DNA of 64,000 nt from assembly GCA_023078685.1 (NCBI GenBank), contig JALGAS010000009.1, forward strand, positions 3,162,001 through 3,226,000, given 5' to 3'. The position numbers were made by a program, and so were the translations under genes. This document shows positions 45,454-56,058 of the stretch, piece after piece; within the stretch, counting starts at the first letter, position 1; every line of letters starts with the position of its first letter. Below the pieces are notes generated by a model. It worked only from the letters and a program-made list of their open reading frames with translations, searched no databases and was not told where the DNA came from. This DNA is from Neopestalotiopsis rosae. Taxonomy: Eukaryota; Ascomycota; Sordariomycetes; Amphisphaeriales; Sporocadaceae.

Positions 45454-46590
45454 TTGAATACACCAGCTTCGCTGTTCTCCCAGAATTCTGACGGCTCGAC
45501 TAACGATCTCCTGCAACGTACCGATGACCACGATCTCGACAACGAGCCGAGGCTATCGTACTCCATCGAATGGAGGATAAGCCATAATGGAAAGAAGCTT
45601 CCTAAAGATACCGAGTTAGATGTGACCTGTACGCTGGAGACATACTGGGCAGATGTAATGAAATCAAAGGTGGAGAAATATGCTTCGAAAAAGTTGGCAT
45701 CGTACGGAAACTGTCATGTTGAGGACACTAACGTCACTATGTGTGTTGCGCACCGCTCGGTTCGCGATCTGGTCAAGTCCTACGATGGCCTGAATGTCGA
45801 GTGGCATGACCTAGACCGACACATTTCCGACCGGGTTGCGTATCACAAACCGATTCGGCTGGAGATCATATTCAACTATGTGGACAGTGCTCAGTGCGAC
45901 AATGACGGGCCACCAAGCCGGCAACGTGGAAGGACTTCTGCCACGAAAAGCATGCTTGCCAGAAGGAACAGACAAATAGAAGCTGAAGAGTCATCCGGTC
46001 AGCCATCGGTCTGGGTGCGTATTTACACCTTGATGCGATGTCCTGGATCACCTTGTCACCTTGGACCGTATTGCTGGCAGGACAAGGATAAGAAGCATTA
46101 TAGGATGAAGTCGCATCATCTCAGGAGACTCATTACAGCTATACAAGCAGGCTATGTGTTTGAAAAGCATGATGACATGCCGGAAGATATTCGTGAGCAG
46201 CTCTATGCCGAAGAGCAGCAATATTTGGAGCGGAAGCGGAAGCGCGACGTATCACCGCCTGGCCGTCTCCCACCAATCCAGATTACCAATGTAATGCCTG
46301 GAGGGTCTGACGGGGCAACGGCTATGCCGCGGAGCCCCATCGAGATCCCTGGGCTTAGAGATGTCAACGTCGGCTCATACTCCGATTGGCACGGTTCTCA
46401 TGTGGATGATGTAGTCTTGAAACAACAATTCCAATTATGCGGATCTCTGACACTAGCGGAAGGTTATGATTTGGAACAGTTGTGGGAGGAGCCAAACTTT
46501 CAGTTTCTGGTAGATGGTGGCGTCAAGGTCGGGGTAGCTAAACGGTTTATTCGAGATATCGAAAGATGGGCGGCAGATTATGCTAGCTAG
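45454..46590 (+). CDS. Conserved fungal hypothetical protein with Cys/His segment and SAM-like C-terminus
   Basis: A 378-codon frame without stops. The family, recalled from other filamentous ascomycetes, has no known function. Recognisable order: SYSIEWRISHNGKKLPKDTE, an N-terminal beta-rich part (about 40-150) with VTMCVAHRSVRDLVKSYD and the IRLEIIFNYVD motif, a Thr/Arg-rich linker with TKSMLARRNRQIEAEE, the Cys/His-rich MRCPGSPCHLGPYCW with KKHYRMKSHHLRRLI (about 190-225), PEDIREQLYAEEQQYLERKR, IPGLRDVNVGSYSDWH and a C-terminal helical domain (LAEGYDLEQLWEEP, GGVKVGVAKRFIRDIE). The 5' end is unsettled: no in-frame ATG occurs before 45657, so the coding region either begins in an unseen upstream exon or has lost its start. 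It lies just downstream of the captain, so it may be element cargo. Confidence 0.7.
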   Translation: MNTPASLFSQNSDGSTNDLLQRTDDHDLDNEPRLSYSIEWRISHNGKKLPKDTELDVTCTLETYWADVMKSKVEKYASKKLASYGNCHVEDTNVTMCVAHRSVRDLVKSYDGLNVEWHDLDRHISDRVAYHKPIRLEIIFNYVDSAQCDNDGPPSRQRGRTSATKSMLARRNRQIEAEESSGQPSVWVRIYTLMRCPGSPCHLGPYCWQDKDKKHYRMKSHHLRRLITAIQAGYVFEKHDDMPEDIREQLYAEEQQYLERKRKRDVSPPGRLPPIQITNVMPGGSDGATAMPRSPIEIPGLRDVNVGSYSDWHGSHVDDVVLKQQFQLCGSLTLAEGYDLEQLWEEPNFQFLVDGGVKVGVAKRFIRDIERWAADYAS

Positions 46591-47259
46591 GCAATATGTC
46601 TATAGTCTTCCTCTCTGGTTGCCGTCGGATATATGTAGAAAGAAAGCAAACTTGCAGCCACTGTTCGCGCTGTGGATCTACCACCCGCGAGCCGAATATG
46701 CGTAGAATTTTGACTCCGGCTATCCGGGTGATCACCATTGAGTCAACAGTGTCTATGTACATACTTTAAGAGGACGAGCTTCTAGACTGATTGCTTTATC
46801 AAGTGTCGGTCTTAAAGCTTAAATAAACCTTCAGATGTCCGATAAATGATGTTGGTTCAATGATCAACCAGAGTGTCTTGCAAAGAGAAAGGAGCACTTC
46901 GATCTGATAAACGTAATTTTTAAATTCTGAAAGCTGGATTTTGAAAGATTTACGCAAGAAGTTGTCCAGTCTTTTGTCAAAATTGGCACTGCCAGTGAAA
47001 TCTGGAGAGTAAATCGCAAGCCACGGGAATGAGAAACTAGCTGATTCAAAGCTGTCATCGTGAAATAGTGGACTTCCTGGAAATGGTTGATCTTTCCGGT
47101 GAGACTCTTGCAGAATGTTTTGTTCTCAGTAGTTGGTGACTGAAACGGACCGGAGACGAGCTGGTTCGGGTCGAGCCGTGTGACCCAGCAGCTAACACGC
47201 ACGGATTAAGCGACATTCTCCAGCATAGTACAGTATGTGCTCCAGAGTGACTACAATCT
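46591..47259. other. Intergenic region, nothing recognised
   Basis: About 670 bp between two convergent genes. It holds no supportable gene; probably two 3' untranslated regions. Confidence 0.5.
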
Positions 47260-48705
47260 TTACTCAGCCTCGAAGGCTCTGCAGAGTCTTGTTTGGAATA
47301 TGGAGAATCGCGTGTCTACAGTATGACTAACTTGGTCGTCTATCGCATCCTTGACACTCGGTGGCATATTCTCGGAAACCTCCTCCAGCACATCTGTTAC
47401 TAACTGAGGCATCGCGTTCTCTACGCATTCATGTACTGTGTCCTCCATCTCCTCGCGATACCTTACCACGTCTTCGTAATTTTCCTCCATGTTGCACATC
47501 CGACAATCAAGAGACTCTACAGCTCCTTCTACGTCGTCCTGGCGCGCGCTGGTTTCTTGCACCTGTTGCTCGAGGTCCGTGTGGTCCTTCTTCAGTTTTT
47601 CCAGCTCTTTGCGTAGCTCTTTGATTGTTTGGGTATGCTCTTGGTTCTCAGCCACAAGGAAGCAGATGATCTTTCCGAGGGCCGGCTCCAGTTGCGTTAT
47701 GCGCTCGGCCTCTTTGGACCAATCGCCTCTTAGGTCGGTCGTGGCAGAGATAGCACGGTCGTATGGCGACAGCGGATTACCGCCTCTCCGTTTCGGAGGC
47801 GGGCAAAGGTCGGGGTCTTGGCTGCTCTCTCGCTTCCCTGTTTTCATGACACAAATCCGTGAGCAATGTGAGGTAGGGGTAATAGGAACATGCTGCAATC
47901 ACGTACCAGGAGCATTGCCTCCAGGTTTGCATGTTTCAACATCCGAGTACCCTGGAAGTGGAGCCACGTCGCAGTAGGTTGGTGGCGTATCATAAGGCAC
48001 AGTCGACACGTCAGATTCTGGGCTTTGAGCAGGCAGATTTTCGAGGCCCTTTCCAAGTGATGACGGCGCTGTCATCGGCTTGACCCTGTACACATAGCCT
48101 CCAATGCCACCATATAGTGTCTTTATTTCATACAGTTTTGTTAGTGAATGCAGACCCTCTCGCTCCGACATAGCCGCACAAAAGTCCAGAAGGTTGGTCT
48201 TCGTCACCGCCACGGTGGGCACAAGCAACGTAAAGCGAAGCGTTGCGGCCAAAGATAGTAAGTTTCTCGTCAAGCCCTTGCCTTCGGGCCACCCTTCCTG
48301 ATGACCATGACTTGGAGGACCGACAAGATCAAGCGGCTCAGTGAGCGACATCTCAAGTCGATATATATTTTTGCCGGCGAGCGTCGAGTATCCGGTATCA
48401 ACAAATGTCAATCTCTCGACGCGCTCAGGAGGAATGAAAAGGAAGAATGACTTTGGGTTAAGTCCTTTCCCCAAGAAGACGCCTCGCAGTTGTAGTCGTA
48501 ATGATGCTTGGGATAGAGTGGCATTGTAGTGTATACGCAATCCCAAAGTGATTGTCGAAGTTGGTGGGGAGGTGCTGGCGTCGGTATCGGCAATGGCTGG
48601 GGTCCAAACCACATCGACGCGCTCATTGATAATCTGGGAGTTGTGATCTCGCGGATCAGACGAACGACCATCGTGATCGGCGACGTCGGCAACTGTCGAC
48701 GCCAT
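47260..48705 (-). CDS. Conserved fungal hypothetical protein with C-terminal coiled coil
   Basis: Two exons, 47907-48705 and 47260-47837, joined by a 69-nt intron (GTACGT donor, AAACAG acceptor) in phase; 458 residues, start ATG 48705. The N-terminal part (about 30-230) is a predicted globular region with LGLRIHYNATLSQASLRLQL, GVFLGKGLNPKSFFLFIPPE, FTLLVPTVAV and LTKLYEIKTLYGGIGG, an order I recall from uncharacterised proteins of Dothideomycetes and relatives. A Pro/Tyr-rich linker (PYDTPPTYCDVAPLPGYSD) and a basic patch PPPKRRGGN follow, then a long heptad stretch (about 320-400) rich in Glu/Lys (ELRKELEKLKKDHTDLEQQV), i.e. a coiled coil. The basic patch and coiled coil suggest a nuclear, oligomeric protein; the function is unknown. 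Possible Starship cargo by position. Confidence 0.72.
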
Positions 48706-48751
48706 TTAAGCGGAATCGTACGAGCAACGGTCCCAGCGAACCTATGTGTAG

Positions 48752-49195
48752 TCAGTTATAAGTGGAAAACACGCCTGAATGGGTCGTAGAGAGGACGACT
48801 TGTCTCGGATAGGAAACACGTAGACATTGACAAGGCAGTGAGGCAATGTGAAGAGGTAAACAGGATACAGAACGTTCTTGTCGCCAGAGCAAGGCGGAAA
48901 CCACAGCGGACCAGTATTCGCGCATAGCCACGCTATCTGGGTCCCAGGAACGACAGTCGATGAGAACGCCAGACAGCGCGCCGATCGGGGCCCCGGGTCT
49001 TCCAGGGAGCGTGCTCCCGTGGGTAGAGGTCCGGTGTCGACAGATGGCCCCGATTGCGAATAACTCGAGCGCTGAGGCGTGTCTACCTTGCCCAGCGACG
49101 CGGACGACTATATCCTCACCAGGATATAGAAGCCTAAGAACTGACCATGATGGATACGATGATTTGGGGATGTTGAATGGGGTGAGATGGGACAA
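48752..49195 (-). CDS. Open frame of 147 codons, possibly a separate small gene or an upstream exon
   Basis: ATG 49195 opens MSHLTPFNIPKSSYPSWSVL, RLLYPGEDIVVRVAGQGRHA and LIDCRSWDPDSVAMREYWSA, which is protein-like, whereas its C-terminus looks random. It lies only 46 bp upstream of the coiled-coil gene on the same strand. It could be an independent small gene or, if an intron was missed, the 5' end of that gene. No family recognised. Confidence 0.35.
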   Translation of the reverse strand: MSHLTPFNIPKSSYPSWSVLRLLYPGEDIVVRVAGQGRHASALELFAIGAICRHRTSTHGSTLPGRPGAPIGALSGVLIDCRSWDPDSVAMREYWSAVVSALLWRQERSVSCLPLHIASLPCQCLRVSYPRQVVLSTTHSGVFSTYN

Positions 49196-49539
49196 ATCTA
49201 GTTAACTAGCGGTGGGAAAGACGCGATTTAATAGACGAATTGAAATGGAGCGGGGCACAGCGGTGTTTAAGTAAGTCCGAAAACCATATCACGTGATCGA
49301 CGCCGAGGAGCTAAGGGATGGCGTTACATCCACCTGCTATGCATGCTACGCTACGCCGAAAATACCCACAAAAGAAATTCCGTGGAAAAGAATTGGAGTT
49401 GCAAGCACAGGCAACAATACGATCGTCACTATTGATAGAATACTGTTCATTTCACATACTCATGGTACAGTACAGATCTAAAGTACTGACGACCGGCCGG
49501 CTTTTCACCCGAATCCATATTTTGCATCGTTGGTTTGCT

Positions 49540-49690
49540 CCCCTAGAACTCGCAATATTGACTAGTTCGGTATTTCCTATTTCAGAATTGCCCAATAGGT
49601 CAGTCATTCCCTGATTCCGAATGCCGAATTTAGGATAAGGAAAACTCCACCCACGCATAAGCACCTAATCCAGAATGTCGTCCACATTAA
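49540..49690 (+). repeat. Dispersed repeat C, copy 3 (left part only)
   Basis: Matches 25065-25205 in the same orientation, sharing ACTCGCAATATTGA, the following TTCGGTAT/TCCGGTAT and AGGAAAACT blocks. The right half of the element is absent. Confidence 0.6.
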
Positions 49691-50119
49691 GCTAGGAGTT
49701 AGGTTTGCCATGGATCGCTCTCACGTCGATCTCACCGAAACGTAGTAAACAGGCAAGAGGATCATGGCCTTGAGCGAAGCCTGAACTTGTTCATCCGTGC
49801 AAACACAAGCACATTGACACACATGCTCAAGCCTCAAGGTCTACGCTGGTGATCAACATGGATCACTAGGTGGCGAATATCGTAAGCGCCGTGATAAGTT
49901 TCAACGAAAGATGCATCGGTTCTTGACATATGTCTTGCATCGTCGAGCTGCTAGCTTTGTGCGTTCTAGCTGTGGTTTGGCTGACAATACAGTAATGCCC
50001 CACTTGGAGGATTACGTGGAAAGGGAGGAATGCCAGAGATATGTAAGTGATGACCGAGCCTGGCGAATTTCGAGACCTAACGTACAAGAATATATCGAGC
50101 ATTGCATAAGTATATGATC

Positions 50120-51340
50120 CCAGTCTACCAGGTGGTCGAAGACGACTACTCTTGTTTGATCGCCGTACAGTTGTAGCTGGAATATATTATCGTGCTTTTG
50201 CTGCCAGTGGATGCTCAGTGTAGGGTCGGTCAGGTAATTTCCGTAGCAGGAAATTTATATCAGAATATGTTAACATGGGAAGTCGTGGTACCCATGCAGT
50301 ACAGAATCATTCCGTATTTGTCCTCTTTGATTAGGCTGACGAACGCCTCAAAAGATGCTGTGCCGAAAACGAAATGCCTCGTCCATGACCATCAGTGGTA
50401 AAGAATATACCAGCCTCACAGGATGATGTGAATAGGCATAAATACAAGAACACGCGTCATGAAGCGATGCCCTGCTCATCGTCATAGTCCTCGTATTACC
50501 CATGCTCAAGTGTCCCTGCCATAGAATAAACGCGCATGAGACAAGGGTGTAAAATAGATCAGCGGGTAGTGAGTCAGAAAAAGCTGAGATCCAGAGTCCG
50601 TGAGGTTCTGTTCTCGTATTCTGACCTATGAAGCTATCCATAAACATTGGCCGGTGAAGCCGCAAAGTAGGACTGGTGGCGAGCCTTGCTTCCACGTGTC
50701 TCGGATCAAGTAAACTGCATCGGCCTGCATCCTGAAGCACCATCCTTGAAATGCGTTATGGCCCAATTCGAGCTATTGGGTGCTTCCTGGCACAAATTGA
50801 AAAAAGGCGGAGGCGAGTCGCCAGCATCATAGTTTGCATCACGCCTTCCTGCGGTGGAGGATAACCTACCAGGTAGCAGGTTGACATTATGTGCCTTTTT
50901 CGGCACGTATCAGGGAAGGCGGACCTCGATTCAGGACCTGAACGACAAATATAACCGATCAGGTAATTCCACAGAGGCCTCAACTCGCCACGAGCAAGTC
51001 ACTGAAGGCATTGTGACCGAGTGTGCCTCGCCAAAAATGGCAATGTCCGAAATTGGTGCTTGACAAGCAACAAGATCCCTCTCGTGTCAAGCGAGCCGCT
51101 GGGAATCACGAGAGATCAAGCTGGGTATCTCTAATTGGGAATTTCTACATCGGGCAACTTTATCGGCCTTTGTGGGTTAGATCATCCCAAGGCATTGACT
51201 TGCGTAATCAAGGAAGTCGTAGCTGAAATAGACTATCTGGTTTGAACCCCTTGTAGCAGCAGATGTCCTGGTGGAACTGATACTGAGAGCCTGCGGACCC
51301 TTCCTTGCCGAAGATTCCAGGGTCACTATGCTTGCAGTTG
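50120..51340 (+). repeat. Diverged 1.2-kb duplication, left copy
   Basis: Aligns in the same orientation with 60160-61600, with many short blocks in strict order: GCAGGAAATT, GGGAAGTCGT, CTGCATCGGCCT, CCTGCGGTGGAGG, GCCTCGCC, TTGACTTGCGTAA and CCTTTCCTTGCCGA/CCCTTCCTTGCCGA. Identity is perhaps 70-75% by eye. No intact coding frame is seen; on the minus strand both copies keep a frame open around VYFxYDFLxYASQ, a possible coding remnant. Confidence 0.75.
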
Positions 51341-51454
51341 CGACCCGGCAATTGGTCTCACATGAGCACATATGAACTCTATTTAAACTTGTGACCGTGG
51401 ACGTTTCTTTTTTTCTTCTTCTTCCTTTTCGTTTTTCTTTTTCCAACTGTTCTT

Positions 51455-51915
51455 TCTTCACTCGTCTCGCAGACACTTAGGTCTGTTTGTTATCGTCTCT
51501 GCTGTTATGAGTTGCCTCGTCGTTAGGACTTCTATGGGGTAGAAGTCAGGCGATCTGTGCCTGTAACCACCATGGGGACTGGGTAGTGGCACTCCTTCTC
51601 AAATATGTCAGCTGCCAATGCTCATGTCTGCAATAGCGTTGACCTACAATGTCGTCTTTCAACAGAGGTGTAACGTCCTCGCTGGATCGAAACAGAAAGT
51701 CCTTGCCTCTCGACGGCACGGATATGGAGATATATACCCTTGCTCCGTATTGAGAGTGAAGTGCATTCCCGATATTCGTCAAAGTTTGCCATCTCTTAGC
51801 GAGGTTGGCGTTACTCCTGTCTCTTTTCTTGGGTGTACTTGGTTCGACCGCTGCCATGGTCGTGTTTGTGGCGGGTGAAGCGGCTCTGTTTCCAAACACT
51901 AGAAAGTTGGCGATT
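51455..51915 (-). repeat. Segment duplicated from/with 19830-20290 (copy 2)
   Basis: Near-collinear match to 19830-20290, same orientation, about 90% identical by eye. It contains the second MADS-like frame and lies directly before repeat B copy 3. Confidence 0.85.
51546..51857 (-). CDS. Small MADS/SRF-like protein, copy 2
   Basis: ATG 51857 opens the same frame as the copy at 19995-20237: MAAVEPSTPKKRDRSNANLA, KRWQTLTNIGNALHSQYG, ARVYISISVPSRGKDFLF. Here it runs on to 51546 because the stop that ends copy 1 is a Trp codon. About 103 residues. The substitutions between copies inside the MADS-like core are few and conservative (AIHA to ALHS, KEF to KDF), while the tails differ freely, which hints that the core was under selection or that the duplication is recent. 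MADS-type DNA binding is a pattern-based guess. Confidence 0.4.
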   Translation of the reverse strand: MAAVEPSTPKKRDRSNANLAKRWQTLTNIGNALHSQYGARVYISISVPSRGKDFLFRSSEDVTPLLKDDIVGQRYCRHEHWQLTYLRRSATTQSPWWLQAQIA

Positions 51916-51964
51916 TAAAAAAAAGATGTCTCGATCAAACAATTATTTGTAGATAACCTGCTTC

Positions 51965-52257
51965 GTTCAAGACAGAATGTGGTGTGAGTAGAGAGATTCT
52001 TCAGCCAATGCTGGAAGTGTCATGTAGGCTCGAGATCGGTCCACCAACGTCGCTTGTGCTGCCTTCTCGTTGCAATGGTCATGTGCCAGCAGTTTGGTAC
52101 ACTAGAGGCAGGAATGTCAGGAAAGCTCCACGACAACGAGATACGCAATCCGGAACAGAACCCTTGTTGTCTGTAGGACAGAAGAGTATCCCAATACAGA
52201 AGATTATCCTAACACAGAAGAGTAGCCCAGATATGTAAGTAGGACAGAAGAGTACCT
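51965..52257 (+). repeat. Dispersed repeat B, copy 3
   Basis: Matches the reverse complement of 1890-2190. It ends in a minisatellite (52176-52257) of AGAAGAGTATCC units identical in type to those at 20965 and 40641. Confidence 0.75.
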
Positions 52258-52353
52258 TGAGATTGTGCCATTCTTAAATGATAATTATGTTCTATTCAGT
52301 CGTCGTATTCTGGGAAGACGTCCGCTCGAGACTGTTAGAGGCGGAGTGGTTGT

Positions 52354-52472
52354 TGTCGAGATACTCTTCTGTATTGGGATACTCTTCTGTGCTGGGATAT
52401 TCTTCTGGGATACTCTTCTGGGATACTCTTCTGGGATATTTCACTGGTACACTCTTCTGTGCCGGGATACCG
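52354..52472 (-). repeat. Minisatellite in inverted orientation to 52176-52257
   Basis: About seven units of GGGATACTCTTCTGT, the reverse complement of the AGAAGAGTATCC unit. With 52176-52257 it forms an inverted repeat around a loop of roughly 100 bp. Three adjacent units here (52400-52440) are nearly identical, so part of the array is young. Confidence 0.8.
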
Positions 52473-53068
52473 CATGTTGCGCTAGAATCATCATCACCAG
52501 CAGGCAGTCAAGACTGCCTGGCGACACGGAGGATAGCAATAAGGATGGCACAGAGTCGAGGTACAAACTCAGTCCGGAAATCGTCAAGGATTGCTGCCAT
52601 GAGAGCCTCGAAATCAGCTAGTCTGTACGTCGTTCGTAGAGATGCTAGACTACCGAAGCGCATAGCTTCTCAGAAGAACAGAAAGCTCGTGGAGTAGTAA
52701 GATTGGGAGAAATGGATGAACCTTCAGCGAAAAACACAGTTGACCAGCAATCCTATGCTCATATATGCTTCCTGATTCCGGAGGTGTGACAGGGACTCGG
52801 TGATACGTCTCACACGAAGAAGACAAGAAAGTTACAGTACTGTAATAACACCGTTAGTTTGATCTAGGGCACCTGTGTGAGGTGTTGAATCATTTGTATT
52901 GATGACGACGAGCCCGAGTTGAATCTCTCCCTGCCGACTTATGTCCTCGCTTCAGTAGTTCGCAAAAACCCTCTCCTGATTTACTGCATTCGCTGCACAA
53001 CTTCATGATCCTCCGCCCATTTCCTTCCCCGAAGACACACGCACGCACGCGACACCCCTCGAGATGAG

Positions 53069-53127
53069 GAAGGGAAAGAAAAGAAAAGAGGGAAAGAAAA
53101 GAAAAGAGGGAAAGAAAAGAAAAGAGG
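53069..53127 (+). repeat. Purine-only microsatellite, about 19-bp unit, three copies
   Basis: A run of A and G only, with unit GGGAAAGAAAAGAAAAGA. Strict purine/pyrimidine strand bias gives mirror symmetry and could form triplex DNA. It lies immediately after the 3' end of the DUF3723 gene. Confidence 0.85.
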
Positions 53128-53131
53128 TGAA

Positions 53132-55227
53132 TCAAACTTTTGAGGACAATTGAGTAGAATAAACAGAGGATGCAGAAGGCCCGGGAGAGTACCTGGACTC
53201 CCGCCTTGGGGCTTCGCTACCAAAACGTAACCCCTCTGCTGAGGATATCAACTCACTGGTGATGTGGGCCTTGTTCTCAGGAACTAAGATGATGTTCTGT
53301 GCAGGACTTGATAAAGCTGCATCGTAACACTCATGTGGGAAAATTGGCTGCATACGCGACTTGATAATTGTACATGGCCTCAGACCATTCGCCATAAAGG
53401 TTTCTGCCGCTTGTTCAATACCAGATGAGTCACCTTTCGGGAATTGTGAGACAAAACGCCATTCGTTATTCTCGCGGGAGATGAAAGTAATCCATGGTTC
53501 TCCAAGCCTCAATGGAGACTTTGGAGGAGTTCGGGAAGTAATCTCTCGGCTCGATTCACGTCGGATCAGTGTTTGCTCGCTTGCGAGTTGGTTATCATCT
53601 AGTTCCTCAGTCACACAAGCAGAAATACTGCGGACAAGGGCTAATTCGGATGATCTCACAGACATAGATGAACCAGGAGAGCTGTAGCTGGTACGTCTGT
53701 GACTCGGTGCTGACAGCAATGTTTGATGTCGCCCTGTACTCTCCGTAAAGTCACGAGGTGTCGCCAGTCTTGCCAGATTTTGTTGTTGTTCCATCGGCCC
53801 ATGCTCTTTCTGCCTTCTTTGAACAGATGCGGGCTCGATGGATCGCTGAACGAAGTCTCCGCCAAAGAATGCCAAAAAGACACACTTCCTGACAAAAAGC
53901 GATGTGACACCTTCTGCCGGACTGTGAGGTTGTAGTATTTTGTCGTGGAAAAGATATTTCTTGTTGATCTGATTATCATCGCGGCCAGGACATCCGCACC
54001 GATGTCGCGTTTCTCCGCCATCTCTCCAAATATCAGTCTTGTCGGGCTGTTCATGACGTCTTTCGGCAGTATTCATAAACTTCTCCATCTGACCTAGGTA
54101 AGACTCAAAAGAGTTACCATCATACTTATACATGCCAGGAGGCCGCGCCTGCAGCAAAGCTCTGCGTGCAATCTCCCTTTCCGGAGACCGCTGCTTCAAG
54201 CGTAGGATATCATCGTTCCGAAACCCTAGTCGACAGGCTAGCGAAGCAAAGCCGCACAGGACGCTTTCGTTGGCTATTTCCGATCCGACACTGGCAATGC
54301 GCCATTTCCCTGAGCTGGCCGATGGGGGCGCTACCTGAGCAAAGTGCCTCATCGCATACAGCCAGAGCTGTCGCCGACCTATGTCGAAGCGTTCTTCCAA
54401 GGTCAAAGGCGTTGGTTTGATTTCATAGACTGCCTCCTCCTTTTCGACTATTAACTGTGTCTGTGCTGGCGAATCTTCGACTTGGTGAAAACATCGCTGG
54501 AGAGCTCGGTATATTGTCATCTCGTTTTGGCTGCCGATGACATACTTTATGTTTCTGGCACAGGGAAGAAGATACTTTGCATCCTCAAAGAGCGAAAAGA
54601 GGGAGGGGATGATGCAGTCTACTGTCATGAGGTTTTTCCAAAGGTATTCGCGCTCTGAAAGATCGATACCTCGAAAGATCTGACCTTTTTCGAGGAGAAG
54701 CCGTACATTTCGCCTGTCTGCGGGTGAATACTTCGGACACGTCAGTTCCAGAGCCCGCGTAGTGTCGTTGTCCGTACTTTGCATAGCCGTAGTGCTTTCG
54801 CCAAAGATCTTTTTCCAAATTGTGTGGATATGATTCAAGTAACTCAGAAGCTCCTATACTTGTTGTCAGTGTGCACGACCTTCGCTGAAGACATTTGCTG
54901 ACCCACCTCGTCGCATTTCATGCTCACGAGCTTGTTGACTGTGCTCAGCTTCATGCCTTGCCAGAGTCCTGGAATTTCTAAAAGCTTGTCAAAGCCGACT
55001 AGAAGTCGCTCATGGGTGAGCAGTTGCTTCAGACATCTCTTCCTAGTTTCAGGTAGTTGAGATCGCCATTGTATTTCGAGATCGGATCTCCCTTCTAGCT
55101 GAGAGAGGCGGAGCTGACGATAGAGCTCTCCTTCACTGAGATCACTGAACGTCACGTCCGTCGTGGACGAACCTCCTCCACCACGCATACCCCTACTCTT
55201 CCTTACTTGCAATTTCTTTTTGATCAT
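53132..55227 (-). CDS. DUF3723 protein (family often carried by Starships)
   Basis: Two exons, 54907-55227 and 53132-54853, joined by a 53-nt intron (GTGGGT donor, TATAG acceptor) exactly in phase; 680 residues, start ATG 55227. Family landmarks in order: a basic N-terminus (MIKKKLQVRKSRG), IPGLWQGMKLSTVNKLVSMK followed across the intron by CDE/ELLSYLNHIHTIWKKIF, VDCIIPSLFSLFEDAKYLLP, LWLYAMRHFAQVAP, SVLCGFASLACRLGF, YLGQMEKFMNTAERR, a Cys-containing HRCGCPGRDD, KKYLFHDKI and EGVTSLFVRKCVFLAFFGG. The tail is Ser/Arg-rich and probably disordered. DUF3723 has no established biochemical role but is one of the gene families repeatedly reported as Starship passengers, which ties this gene to the captain 10 kb away. 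No frame damage is visible, so it is probably functional. Confidence 0.88.
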
Positions 55228-56058
55228 CTCTGCGGAGTTTCTTACAAGTCACACAGGACTTCACTCCTTCTTAGATGACTTGCTCTTGGCCTTGACTTTG
55301 TGCTTTGCTAGGTCGAGATAATCGTTTCGTAGCTCAGAAATAATCTGGTAGTATGATATGATGTATGAAAGTAATTTGGGTATGAAATTTTGACGAAGGA
55401 ATGCTGCAGGAGCAAGATGACTCTCGCAACATAATTTATATGTATCCGCTATGTGGCCAAGCTCTCAGCTAGTCTTTGACGCGTCTGATTCTGGGACGAG
55501 CCAGATGCGGATGTTTTCATTTCCGGAATTTGAAGTGACAGATGAACTTGAGGCTACAGCGATAATCAGAATTAGCTTTCTGGAACTGGGAGTGTTCTGG
55601 AATTGGGAGTGTTCTGGTACCCTTCTGGAACTGGGAGTGTTCTGGTACTATTCTGGTACAGTTCTGGAACTGGGAGTGTTCTGGTACTGTTCTGGAAATG
55701 GGAGTGTTCTGGTACCGTTCTGGTACTGTTCTGGAACTGGTACCGTTCTGGTACTGTTCTGGATCTGGAACTGGGAGTGTTCTGGTACCGTTCTGGTACT
55801 GTTCTGGAACTGGGAGTGTTCTGGTACTATTCTGGTACTGTTCTGGAATTGGGAGTGTTCTGGTACCGTTCTGGTACTGTTCTGGAACTGGGAGTGTTCT
55901 GGTACTATTCTGGTACTGTTCTGGAATTGGGAGTGTTCTGGTACCGTTCTGGAACTGGGATCGACATAGAGGCAAGCGTGAAAATTAGAAGAACAATAAA
56001 GCTTCTATTGAAATGTTGGTGATCCAAGGACGAGACACCATGATCGATAACTAATACA
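55228..56058. other. Intergenic region with a minisatellite
   Basis: Contains the 55577-55960 minisatellite. A minus-strand frame ending at 55262 (last residues HKVKAKSKSSKKE) is protein-like for about 65 codons and may be the 3' remnant of another gene; no start or splice site was found. Confidence 0.45.
55577..55960 (+). repeat. Minisatellite of GTTCTGGAACTGGGAGT-type units
   Basis: A hierarchical array: a roughly 10-bp subunit (GTTCTGGWAC) combined into 25-48-bp higher-order units ending GGGAGT. Three forward frames and one reverse frame stay open across it, because the unit lengths avoid stops. Later units (55700-55950) are nearly identical, so the array grew recently. Confidence 0.9.

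Larger units (their letters stand above)
49196..53131. other. Repeat-rich, gene-poor stretch
   Basis: Holds repeat C copy 3 (49540-49690), the left copy of a 1.2-kb duplication (50120-51340), the second MADS-like copy (51455-51915), repeat B copy 3 and its inverted minisatellites (51965-52472), and a purine-rich microsatellite (53069-53127). The open frame at 49911-50117 is protein-like but unsupported. Confidence 0.6.

Noticed and set aside
55517..55975. A 152-codon minus-strand frame rich in Thr, Pro and Gln
   Set aside because: It is the translation of a minisatellite, open in four frames, so openness carries no coding evidence.
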